Positions 1 to 11,935 of a stretch of DNA of 12,874 nt are shown here, piece by piece (the stretch's first letter is position 1; every line of letters starts with the position of its first letter). The notes under the pieces were generated by a model that ran no database searches, had not been told where the DNA came from, and was given only the letters and a program-made list of their open reading frames with translations. The translations under genes and the position numbers were made by a program. The stretch comes from Paracoccaceae bacterium (GTDB taxonomy: Bacteria; Pseudomonadota; Alphaproteobacteria; Rhodobacterales; Rhodobacteraceae). The DNA lies in the NCBI GenBank assembly GCA_003551745.1, contig PUNI01000055.1, positions 1 to 12,874 of the forward strand. Direction: 5' to 3'.

Positions 1-2574
<2,574 letters not shown>

Positions 2575-2595
2575 TCTGCCCCCGGGGCGGACGCA

Positions 2596-2628
2596 GCCTC
2601 GGGGGAATCGAGCCCCCTCGGCTGAGGC
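2596..2628. terminator. Possible hairpin between convergent genes
   Basis: GGGGG (2601-2605) can pair with CCCCC (2613-2617) across a 7-base loop. Outside it, GCCTC (2596-2600) can pair with GAGGC (2624-2628), leaving a 6-base bulge on one side. The structure sits just after the uvrA stop and before the end of the converging DUF2892 gene, where a terminator would be expected. There is no T-run on either strand, so it is not a standard intrinsic terminator. It may only be GC-rich sequence folding on itself. Confidence 0.3.
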
Positions 2629-2677
2629 GCGCTGGCGAATACCGGGGGCGCAGGTCAGGCCCTTGCAGCGCGCAGGG

Positions 2678-2884
2678 TCAGGACTTGCGCAAGCCGCAGG
2701 TGTTGATGCCGAGCAGGCTGTAGAGGCCGCAGGTGCCTAGCAGCCCCGTCGCCAGCGGCACGATGCCGATCAGGTAGAGCCAGCGCAAATTGGCCTCGGG
2801 GTTGAGGAAGAAAGCCGCGATCAGCGCGAGGCCGACGATAATGCGCAGCGCGCGGTCGATGGTGCCGACGTTTCGGGCGAACAT
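2678..2884 (-). CDS. DUF2892 (YgaP-transmembrane-like) small membrane protein
   Basis: This is a 68-residue protein of the DUF2892 family, the two-helix membrane module that in E. coli YgaP is fused to a rhodanese domain; here it stands alone. It starts MFARNVGTIDRALRI, then has a hydrophobic helix (about 14-28), a short NPEANLRW turn, a second helix (about 36-50) and the family ending TCGLYSLLGINTC. The two cysteines (51 and 62) of that ending are both present. The ATG at 2884 is chosen because AAGGAG lies 6 bases upstream on the minus strand and because MFxRNVG is the usual family start. Longer upstream readings in this frame have no ribosome site and no family similarity. Its cellular role is unknown; stand-alone members are common in Proteobacteria and are often discussed in connection with sulfur handling. 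It converges with uvrA and lies in the same direction as a second DUF2892 gene upstream. Confidence 0.88.
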   Translation of the reverse strand: MFARNVGTIDRALRIIVGLALIAAFFLNPEANLRWLYLIGIVPLATGLLGTCGLYSLLGINTCGLRKS

Positions 2885-2893
2885 GGGAATCTC

Positions 2894-2912
2894 CTTCGGG
2901 TTGTGCCCGAAG
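2894..2912 (-). promoter_or_regulatory. Leader hairpin overlapping the ribosome-binding site
   Basis: On the minus strand the leader reads CTTCGGG-CACAA-CCCGAAG, a perfect 7-bp stem with a 5-base loop. The 3' arm supplies the first three bases of the AAGGAG ribosome site (2891-2896), and the start codon follows at 2884. The hairpin could therefore limit or tune translation of the small DUF2892 protein. The stem is seen directly; the regulatory role is inference. Confidence 0.45.
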
Positions 2913-2924
2913 CCATAACATAAC

Positions 2925-2940
2925 ATTCGCGCCCGCGAAT
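2925..2940. promoter_or_regulatory. Palindrome upstream of first DUF2892 gene
   Basis: ATTCGCG-CC-CGCGAAT is a perfect inverted repeat with 7-base arms. It lies about 40 bases upstream of the DUF2892 start codon and abuts an AT-rich patch (2915-2927; on the minus strand GTTATGTTATGG) that could hold a -10 element. The placement fits an operator, but no regulator or consensus is recognised. Confidence 0.35.
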
Positions 2941-3314
2941 GCGACATCGCGGCACGGCCGCCGTCTCCGGCTTTCCGCCGGTCCATGCGGCGCTGACGGT
3001 GTCGCGCGCAGGCTGCGGACCGCTGATCGTCCCCGGGTCCAGCAAACGGCTGGCCATCCGGGCGGCAGGGGCGCGGCGACGCGACACGGGGCCTCACGCA
3101 GGGCACCGACGTCGGCCGGCAGGCCGCGCCCCAGCTGCATGGCACTCGCCTCTTTCCTCCGCAAAAGCGCTGGCCGGGCGCCCACGCTCGGCGAGGCGCC
3201 CGGTTTCTTCCCAATGACGGACTCGCTCCAGGTGACGCTCCATCAAGCGTCTTGCGGGCGGAAACGGTGCGCCGGTCCCGTGCCGCCTGGCGGCGGGGGT
3301 CTGCCGGCGCCGGA
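2941..3314. other. Gap between the two DUF2892 genes; no gene found
   Basis: About 370 bases between the leader of the first DUF2892 gene and the stop of the second. Open frames exist on both strands, but their translations are low-complexity Arg/Ala/Pro/Gly sequence with no recognisable domain, no good ribosome site and no sensible start. There is a short GCCGCC-T-GGCGGC inverted repeat at 3282-3294, too tight to form a proper hairpin loop, and no T-run. Nothing else was recognised. Confidence 0.5.
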
Positions 3315-3584
3315 TCAGGCGCGGGCGGCGTCGTCTGCGCCAGTCTTGTCTGCGCCAGTCTTGCCGCTCGACTCGCCCTTGTCGCCGGGCTGGGGCTTGC
3401 TGCTCCAGCCGATCAGACGATAGGCGGGGCAATGGCCGATGGCGGCGGTGGCGAGCGGGACAAGGCCGATCCAGAACACCCAGCGCCAGGCGAGTTCCGG
3501 CAGCAGATAGAACATCGCGATCAGTACGGCGCCGACGACGCCGCGCAGGACACGGTCGAGCATGCTCATGTTGCAGGTGGGCAT
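3315..3584 (-). CDS. Second DUF2892-like small membrane protein with hydrophilic tail
   Basis: This 89-residue protein is a diverged relative of the DUF2892 protein encoded downstream. Both share the pattern DRxLRxxVGxxLIAxFxLxPE, a bulky RW turn, then IGxVPLATxxxGxC and a Tyr/Leu/Gly ending. The ATG at 3584 is preferred over the one at 3596: GGAGG lies 5 bases before it, and the ATG at 3596 overlaps that same ribosome site. The protein begins MPTCNMSMLDRVLRG, has two membrane helices (about 13-29 and 36-51) and then HCPAYRLIGW, where the second family cysteine (TC) is replaced. It ends in a charged tail of about 30 residues carrying KTGAD twice, which ordinary members lack. Function is unknown. 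The tail would lie outside the membrane, but its side cannot be settled from sequence. Confidence 0.8.
   Translation of the reverse strand: MPTCNMSMLDRVLRGVVGAVLIAMFYLLPELAWRWVFWIGLVPLATAAIGHCPAYRLIGWSSKPQPGDKGESSGKTGADKTGADDAARA
3334..3363. repeat. 15-bp perfect tandem duplication inside a coding region
   Basis: TCTGCGCCAGTCTTG occurs twice head to tail (3334-3348 and 3349-3363). It encodes, on the minus strand, the doubled KTGAD near the C-terminus of the second DUF2892-like protein. The length is a multiple of three, so the frame is kept. It looks like a recent slippage-type duplication in a tail under little constraint. Confidence 0.85.
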
Positions 3585-3613
3585 TGAGTCCTCCATGTTA
3601 CTGATTTCATGTT

Positions 3614-3619
3614 ATTATC
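3614..3619 (-). promoter_or_regulatory. Possible -10 element for second DUF2892-like gene
   Basis: On the minus strand GATAAT lies about 30 bases before the start codon at 3584, in an AT-rich patch (3597-3622) that stands out from the GC-rich surroundings. No convincing -35 box lies 16-18 bases upstream, so this is only a weak promoter call. Confidence 0.3.
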
Positions 3620-3706
3620 GTTTCGCGGAGATGGGCGGCGCCCGGCCAGCCTGCAAGGGACGCTCACGCAGCTGTCAGGCCGTGCGCGTGGGTGTTGCCG
3701 CCGGTG

Positions 3707-7318
<3,612 letters not shown>

Positions 7319-7348
7319 CTTCCATCCCCCGGCACGTCTCGAAAGCAA

Positions 7349-7360
7349 TTTGTTGACAAA
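7349..7360. promoter_or_regulatory. Operator-like palindrome in the divergent control region
   Basis: TTTGT-TG-ACAAA has 5-base arms around a 2-base centre and sits in the AT-rich part of the region between the oxoprolinase-type gene and the TRAP operon. The form TTGT-N2-ACAA resembles sites bound by GntR-family (FadR/FCD type) regulators. No GntR gene is in the window; the local winged-helix gene at 10425 is an alternative binder. It could control both directions. Confidence 0.5.
7353..7358 (+). promoter_or_regulatory. Candidate -35 box for the TRAP operon
   Basis: A perfect TTGACA lies within the palindrome at 7349-7360, about 100 bases before the dctP-type start codon. The hexamer 17 bases downstream (CAAGCT, 7376-7381) is a poor -10, so the call rests on the -35 match and position. 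A protein bound at the palindrome would block this box. On the other strand TTGACC (7378 to 7373) may serve the oxoprolinase-type gene, also without a clear -10. Confidence 0.4.
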
Positions 7361-7388
7361 ATGGCAGCGTAAGGTCAAGCTGTGATCG

Positions 7389-7409
7389 GGGCCGGCGTCA
7401 GACCGGCCC
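7389..7409 (+). promoter_or_regulatory. Leader hairpin upstream of the dctP-type gene
   Basis: GGGCCGG (7389-7395) and CCGGCCC (7403-7409) form a perfect 7-bp stem with a 7-base loop, about 50 bases before the dctP-type start. It would lie in the leader if transcription starts near the candidate promoter. It could protect the 5' end of the message or be incidental in such GC-rich DNA; no T-run follows. Confidence 0.35.
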
Positions 7410-7459
7410 GGCAAACCGCGCGGGGCCCCTGCGCCCGCGCCCCATCAGGGAGAACCCCC

Positions 7460-8437
7460 ATGACCCTTCGCTTCCCCGCCGTGCTTGCCGCCGCCACGCT
7501 GGCGGCCACGCCGCTGGCGGCGCAGACCGCCTGGGACATGCCCACCCCCTATGGCGATACCGTCTTCCATACCGTCAACATCATGCAGTTTGCCGACGAG
7601 GTGCGCGCGGCGACCGACGGCGGGCTCGACATCACCGTGCATTCCGCGGGCTCGCTGTTCGGCCATCCGGAGATCAAGGACTCGGTGCGCCGCGGCCTTG
7701 CCCCCATCGGCGAGATCCTGATGTCGCGGCTCGCCAACGAGGATCCGGTGTTCGAGGTCGACTCGATCCCCTTCCTCGCCGCCTCCTATGACGAGGCCGA
7801 GGCGCTGTGGGGCGCCTCCCGTGGCGCCGTCGAGGATCTGCTCGCCGCGCAGGGGCTGACGCTGCTCTTTGCCGTGCCCTGGCCGGGGCAGAGCCTGTTC
7901 CTCGACGAGGCGGTGGAGGACCCGGCCGGCCTGCAGGGCAAGAGCTTCCGCGCCTATAACGCTGCCACCGAGCGGATGGCCGAGCTGCTGGGCATGACCC
8001 CGACCCAGGTCGAGGCCGGCGACATCCCCACCGCGTTCGCCACCGGGCGGGTGGAAGCCATGATCACCTCGCCCTCCACCGGCGTCTCCTCCCAGGCCTG
8101 GGATTTCACCTCGCACTACATCGACGTGCAGGCCTGGCTGCCGAAGAACATGGTGTTCGTGAACACCCAGATGTTCGAGGCTCTCCCGGAAGACCAGCAG
8201 GCCGCGCTGCTCGAGGCCGCCGCCGCCGCCGAGGCCCGCGGCTGGGAGATGTCGCAGGAGGAGACCGCCACGCAGATCGCCGTGCTGGAGGAGAACGGCA
8301 TGGTGATCTCTGAGCCGGGCGAGGCCATGCAGGCCGCGCTCGAGGAGGTCGGCGCCACCATGACCGAGGAGTGGCTGGCCCGGGCCGGCGACGCCGGGCA
8401 GGCGGTTATCGACGCCTACACGGGCATGGCGAACTGA
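7460..8437 (+). CDS. TRAP transporter solute-binding protein, DctP type
   Basis: This is the periplasmic receptor of a TRAP (tripartite ATP-independent periplasmic) transporter, which captures a carboxylate and hands it to the membrane permeases encoded next. It has 325 residues, the usual family length. The N-terminus MTLRFPAVLAAATLAATPLAA is a signal peptide with likely cleavage after about residue 22. Family landmarks include GKSFRAYNAATERMAELLG, with Arg164 at the place of the conserved carboxylate-binding arginine, and later AGDIPTAFATGRVEAMITSP and the NMVFVNTQMFEALPEDQQ segment. The ATG at 7460 is chosen because it begins the signal peptide and follows GGGAGA; an upstream in-frame start would add 26 unlikely residues. 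The divergent oxoprolinase-type gene suggests pyroglutamate or a related cyclic compound as ligand, which would fit the known pyroglutamate-binding DctP subfamily. That is inference; the TRAP receptor assignment is firm. Confidence 0.92.
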   Translation: MTLRFPAVLAAATLAATPLAAQTAWDMPTPYGDTVFHTVNIMQFADEVRAATDGGLDITVHSAGSLFGHPEIKDSVRRGLAPIGEILMSRLANEDPVFEVDSIPFLAASYDEAEALWGASRGAVEDLLAAQGLTLLFAVPWPGQSLFLDEAVEDPAGLQGKSFRAYNAATERMAELLGMTPTQVEAGDIPTAFATGRVEAMITSPSTGVSSQAWDFTSHYIDVQAWLPKNMVFVNTQMFEALPEDQQAALLEAAAAAEARGWEMSQEETATQIAVLEENGMVISEPGEAMQAALEEVGATMTEEWLARAGDAGQAVIDAYTGMAN

Positions 8438-8449
8438 CGGACGGCACAA

Positions 8450-8473
8450 GGGCGGGTCCGCCGTGGCCCGCCC
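8450..8473 (+). promoter_or_regulatory. Intercistronic hairpin after the dctP-type gene
   Basis: GGGCGGG (8450-8456) pairs with CCCGCCC (8467-8473). The stem extends to 9 bp with one T-G and one C-G pair, leaving a 6-base loop, and begins 12 bases after the dctP-type stop. Without a T-run it is more likely a 3'-end stabiliser or partial terminator, a common way for binding-protein genes to be expressed above their permeases. Confidence 0.5.
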
Positions 8474-8494
8474 GTATTCCGTTTCCGCAAGGCT

Positions 8495-8531
8495 CCCGCC
8501 CCGAATGCCGGGTGACGGCATCCGGGCGGGG
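8495..8531 (+). promoter_or_regulatory. Second, larger intercistronic hairpin
   Basis: ATGCCG (8505-8510) and CGGCAT (8516-8521) pair around the loop GGTGA. After one A-C mismatch the stem continues through GC-rich arms (8495-8503 with 8523-8531), needing one bulged C. This makes a very stable structure about 35 bases before the dctQ-type start. With the neighbouring hairpin it fills most of the 129-base gap in an otherwise overlapping operon. Confidence 0.5.
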
Positions 8532-8566
8532 CTGAACCGGCTTTCCTTGACCCCGGGGGATCGTCC

Positions 8567-9124
8567 ATGCGCAGGCTGCTCGATGCGATCTACGGCGCGG
8601 CCATGGTTGCGGCCTGCCTCTCGATGCTCGCCATCGCGGGGCTGGTGGGCGTGCAGGTCGGCGGCCGCATCCTCGACCGGTTGCTGGTCTGGGCGGGGGC
8701 GAGCCCGCTCGGCATCCAGGTGCCGTCGCTGGCCGAGATTGCCGGTTTCCTCTTCGTCGGCGCAGCCTTCCTCGCCCTGCCGTCTACCCTGCGCGCGGGA
8801 GGCCATGTGCGGGTGACGCTCGCCCTCAAGCTTGCGGGCCCGCGGGTGGGGCGCGTTCTCGCCGGGGTGGTGCTGGCCCTCGCCCTTGCGCTCGCCGTCT
8901 TCGCGACCTGGCACAGCGGGGCGCAGGCGCTCGACTCCTACGCCTTCAACACGATGTCCTTCGGCCGGGTGCGGGTGCCGCTGTGGATCCCGCAATCGGT
9001 GATGACGCTGGGCCTCGGCCTCTTCGCGCTGGCCCTGGCCGATGAACTCTGGCAGGTGCTGCGCGGCCGCACCCCGGCCTTCCGCGCCGCCGAGATCGGC
9101 CGCGAGGAGGAGGCGGGGCGATGA
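8567..9124 (+). CDS. TRAP transporter small permease, DctQ type
   Basis: This 185-residue inner-membrane protein is the small (Q) subunit of the TRAP transporter and pairs with the large permease. Four hydrophobic helices are seen at about 9-32, 55-73, 95-114 and 139-158, the standard DctQ topology. Between helices 2 and 3 is LPSTLRAGGHVRV, the typical DctQ segment (family R-x-GGHV-R-V pattern). A charged tail (GREEEAGR) ends the protein. The ATG at 8567 follows GGGGGA by about 8 bases and gives the expected length. Its stop overlaps the next start (ATGA), so translation of the two permease genes is coupled, as expected for subunits needed in equal amounts. The family assignment is firm; the substrate is not set by this subunit. 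Confidence 0.92.
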   Translation: MRRLLDAIYGAAMVAACLSMLAIAGLVGVQVGGRILDRLLVWAGASPLGIQVPSLAEIAGFLFVGAAFLALPSTLRAGGHVRVTLALKLAGPRVGRVLAGVVLALALALAVFATWHSGAQALDSYAFNTMSFGRVRVPLWIPQSVMTLGLGLFALALADELWQVLRGRTPAFRAAEIGREEEAGR

Positions 9125-10428
9125 CGATCGGCCTCTTGTCGCTGATCCTGGTCGTCGTGCTCTTTGCCTGCCTGCTCCTGGGCCTCTGGGTGGGGTTCGC
9201 CCTGATGGCGGTGGCCTGGGTGGCGATGGAGCTGGCCACGCCGGCCCCCGCCGGCGCCGTCTTCGCCACCAAGGTCTGGGGCTCGCTGACGCTGTGGGAC
9301 CTGACCGCGCTGCCGATGTTCGTCTGGATGGGCGAGATCCTCTATCGCTCGCGGCTGTCGTCGGACATGTTCCGCGGCCTCGCACCCCTGACCCGGCGCC
9401 TGCCCGGCGGGCTTCTGCACGTCAACATCATGGGCTGCGCGCTCTTCGCCGCCGTATCGGGCTCCTCGGCGGCGACCACCGCCACGGTGGGGCGTATGTC
9501 GCTGCCGGAACTCAGGGCGCGCGGCTACGACCCGTCGATGGCCATCGGCACGCTCGCGGGGGCCGGCACCTTCGGCTTCCTGATCCCGCCCTCGATCATC
9601 CTGATCGTCTATGGCGCGGCCACCGAGCAGTCGATCGCGCGGCTGTTCTTAGCGGGCGTCCTGCCCGGGCTGATGCTGGCGGCGATGTTCGCAGGCTATG
9701 TCATGCTCTGGTCGGCGCTGAACCGCCACCGCATGCCGCCGCCCGACCCGCGCCCGTCGCTGGCCGAGCGGCTGAAGGCGGCGGCGCTCCTGCTGCCCAC
9801 CGTGGCGCTGATCGTTGCCGTGATCGGCTCCATCTATGCCGGGCTCGCCGCGCCCACCGAGGCCGCCGTGGTGGGCGTTGCCGGCGCGCTCGCGATCGCG
9901 GGCGTCAGCGGCGGGCTCTCACGCGAAAGCTTCGTGGCCGCCATGACCGGTGCCGCGCGCACCACCTGCATGATCGCCTTCATCCTCGCCGGCGCCTCGT
10001 TCCTGACCGTGGCGATGGGCTTCACCGGCATCCCGCGCGCGCTTGCAGCCTGGATCGGCGAGATGGGCCTGTCGCCCTACGCCCTGCTTGCGGCGCTTCT
10101 TCTCTTTTTCATCGTCCTCGGCTTCTTCCTCGACGGCATCTCGCTCGTGGTGCTGACGACCTCGGTGATCCTGCCGATGGTGCTCGCCGCCGGCATCGAT
10201 CCGATCTGGTTCGGCATCTTCCTGGTGCTGGTGGTGGAGATGAGCCAGATCACCCCGCCGGTCGGCTTCAACCTCTTCGTGTTGCAGTCGATCACCGGGC
10301 GCGGCATCTTCGAGATCGCCCGCATGGCGCTGCCGTTCTTCCTGATCCTGGTGGTCGCCACCGCCATCCTCACCATCTTCCCGGAGATCGCCCTGTGGCT
10401 TCCCGACCAGATGCTCAGCCGCCGGTGA
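9121..10428 (+). CDS. TRAP transporter large permease, DctM type
   Basis: This 435-residue polytopic protein is the large (M) subunit of the TRAP transporter and forms the ion-coupled transport path. It is rich in membrane helices throughout. Landmarks are GSSAATTATVG (about 117-127), then GTFGFLIPPSIILIVYGAATE and LFLAGVLPG, repeated in structure by the second half with FILAGASFLTVAMGFTGIP, DGISLVVLTTSVILPM and EMSQITPPVGFNLFVLQ. These are characteristic of DctM. The ATG at 9121 lies in the overlap with the dctQ-type stop; length is normal for the family. Its stop in turn overlaps the GTG of the regulator gene that follows. The assignment is firm; together with the adjacent receptor and small permease the transporter is complete. 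Confidence 0.95.
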   Translation: MTIGLLSLILVVVLFACLLLGLWVGFALMAVAWVAMELATPAPAGAVFATKVWGSLTLWDLTALPMFVWMGEILYRSRLSSDMFRGLAPLTRRLPGGLLHVNIMGCALFAAVSGSSAATTATVGRMSLPELRARGYDPSMAIGTLAGAGTFGFLIPPSIILIVYGAATEQSIARLFLAGVLPGLMLAAMFAGYVMLWSALNRHRMPPPDPRPSLAERLKAAALLLPTVALIVAVIGSIYAGLAAPTEAAVVGVAGALAIAGVSGGLSRESFVAAMTGAARTTCMIAFILAGASFLTVAMGFTGIPRALAAWIGEMGLSPYALLAALLLFFIVLGFFLDGISLVVLTTSVILPMVLAAGIDPIWFGIFLVLVVEMSQITPPVGFNLFVLQSITGRGIFEIARMALPFFLILVVATAILTIFPEIALWLPDQMLSRR

Positions 10429-10958
10429 GGGAGCCGGCGCGCGACCCGCTGGCGCAGGTCGGCCCGGTCGTCTCCTCGGCGCATCTTGCCCGCTCCAGCC
10501 TGCCGGCGCTGTCCGAGATGGAGTTCGCGCTGACGATGTCGCACCACGCGTTCCAGCGCTGGATGGTGCGCTGCATGGTGGCCGCCGGCGGGCCGGCGAT
10601 GTCGCCGCTGGAGGTGCTGATCCTCCATCTCGTCCACCACCGCGAGCGGCCGAAGACGCTGGCCGACATCTGCCTGGTGCTGAACATCGAGGACACACAT
10701 CTGGCGAATTACGCGGTGAAGAAGCTCGCCGGCCACAGGCTGGTGGCGCCGGGGCGCAAGGGCAAGGAGAAGACAGTCGCGATCACCCAGGCGGGCGCGG
10801 CGCTCTGCACGCGCTATGGCGAGGTGCGCGAGGCGCTTCTGGTGCGCGCGGCCACGCGGCTCGGCATCGACGCGGCCGAGATGAGCCGGCTGGCCGCGCT
10901 GCTGCGGATGCTCTCGGGCAGCTACGATCAGGCCGCGCGGGCGGCGGCGGCCTTGTGA
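10425..10958 (+). CDS. Winged-helix DNA-binding regulator, MarR-like
   Basis: This is a 177-residue cytoplasmic protein with a winged helix-turn-helix. A lead segment VVSSAHLARSSLPALSEMEF (15-34) is followed by a helical stretch with AFQRWMVRCM. The helix-turn-helix is at about 78-107 (TLADICLVLNIEDTHLANYA, then the VKKL helix), and a charged wing GRKGKEKTVAIT at 110-121. The C-terminus is helical, as in MarR-type dimers. GTG at 10425 is chosen: it overlaps the dctM-type stop as GTGA, and the N-terminal segment it includes matches what I recall of proteins in this family. ATG at 10519 would remove the first 31 residues. Its stop overlaps the next gene, also as GTGA. Lying inside the transporter operon, it probably controls the operon or the divergent hydrolase gene, possibly through the palindrome at 7349-7360. 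Neither ligand nor sign of control can be read from sequence. Confidence 0.82.
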   Translation: MREPARDPLAQVGPVVSSAHLARSSLPALSEMEFALTMSHHAFQRWMVRCMVAAGGPAMSPLEVLILHLVHHRERPKTLADICLVLNIEDTHLANYAVKKLAGHRLVAPGRKGKEKTVAITQAGAALCTRYGEVREALLVRAATRLGIDAAEMSRLAALLRMLSGSYDQAARAAAAL

Positions 10959-11887
10959 GCGCTCTGGCCTGGCTGGCCCGCAACGGTCGCTGGGTGCTGC
11001 CGGCGGGGCTGATCACCGGCATCGCGATCCCGCCGCTGGCCCGCGCCTTCGAGCCGCTGATCGTGCCGCTGATCGCCGCGCTCCTGTTCCTCGCCGCCCT
11101 GCGCATCGGTCCCGATGCCGCCCGGCCGCGGGCGCGGGAGGTGCCGGGCGCTCTGCTGCTGACGGGCGCCCTGCAGCTTGCCGCGCCGCTGGCCGCGATC
11201 GTGCTCCTTGCTGCCCTCGGCTGGCTCGGCCATCCGGTGGCGCTCGGCGTGGTGCTGGTGCTGGCGGCGGCACCGATCACCGGATCGCCGGGCCTTGCGA
11301 TCCTCACCGGCGCCGATCCGGCCCCGGCATTGCGGCAACTGGTGCTCGGCACGGCGCTGCTGCCGCTCACGGCGCTGCCGGTCTTCGCACTGCTGCCGGT
11401 CTTCGCCGATCCGGGCCAGACACTGATGGCGGCGCTGCGGCTGATGGCGATCGTGGCGGTGGCGGGTGGCGGCGGTTTCCTGCTGCGCTGGCTGGTGCCG
11501 CGGCTGGCCGGGCCACAGGCCGCGGTGGGGATCGACGGGCTGACCGCGCTCGGCATGGGGCTGGTGGTGATCGGCCTCACCTCGGCCATCGGCCCGGCGA
11601 TCCTGGCGCTCGACCCGCTCCTGTGGCTCTGCCTCGCCGCGGTCTTCGCGCTCAACTTCGGCAGCCAGATCGTCGCCTGGTCGGTACTGAGGGCCGGCGG
11701 CGCGGGACCGCGCGCGGCCCCGCTCGCCATCGTGGCCGGAAACCGCAATCTCGCGCTCTTCCTCGGCGCGCTGCCGCCCGAGACGGTGCAGGCGCTGCTT
11801 CTCTTCGTCGGCTGCTACCAGATACCGATGTTCCTCACGCCGCTGCTCCTCTCCGGGCTCTACCGGCGTGGCCTCGCGCGGCTGTGA
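10955..11887 (+). CDS. BASS-like (bile acid:Na+ symporter family) membrane transporter
   Basis: This 310-residue integral membrane protein has about ten hydrophobic segments in two similar halves. Its pattern fits the SBF/BASS family of sodium-coupled organic anion carriers: AAPITGSPGLAILTGAD near residue 105 sits where BASS proteins have their conserved Pro-Gly/Thr crossing segment, and AGNRNLALFLGALP near 260 resembles the second-half crossing motif. The start is a GTG at 10955 overlapping the regulator stop; no separate ribosome site is needed if it is translationally coupled. Being fifth in the operon, it may export or import a product or related acid of the TRAP/oxoprolinase pathway, which is inference. 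The match to BASS is by motif style only and the family is diverse, so 'ten-helix transporter of the BASS superfamily' is as far as I go. Confidence 0.65.
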   Translation: MSALAWLARNGRWVLPAGLITGIAIPPLARAFEPLIVPLIAALLFLAALRIGPDAARPRAREVPGALLLTGALQLAAPLAAIVLLAALGWLGHPVALGVVLVLAAAPITGSPGLAILTGADPAPALRQLVLGTALLPLTALPVFALLPVFADPGQTLMAALRLMAIVAVAGGGGFLLRWLVPRLAGPQAAVGIDGLTALGMGLVVIGLTSAIGPAILALDPLLWLCLAAVFALNFGSQIVAWSVLRAGGAGPRAAPLAIVAGNRNLALFLGALPPETVQALLLFVGCYQIPMFLTPLLLSGLYRRGLARL

Positions 11888-11935
11888 ATGCGAAAGGCTC
11901 TGGTCAAGCCGGCGCGTCTGGTCCCACAGTGCCCC

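Noticed and set aside
2655..3214. Longer minus-strand readings that extend or overlap the first DUF2892 gene.
   Set aside because: The extra N-terminal sequence has no family similarity, while the ATG at 2884 has an excellent ribosome site and matches the usual family start.
7445..9385. A 646-codon minus-strand open frame opposite the TRAP receptor and small permease genes.
   Set aside because: Low-complexity Arg/Gly/His/Pro translation without domains; the opposite strand carries clear TRAP proteins with proper signal peptide and helices.
9042..10424. The long plus-strand open frame running through the dctM-type gene into the regulator gene.
   Set aside because: Only the part from GTG 10425 encodes a sensible protein; the earlier part is an Arg/Pro/Ala-rich off-frame reading of the DctQ and DctM genes.
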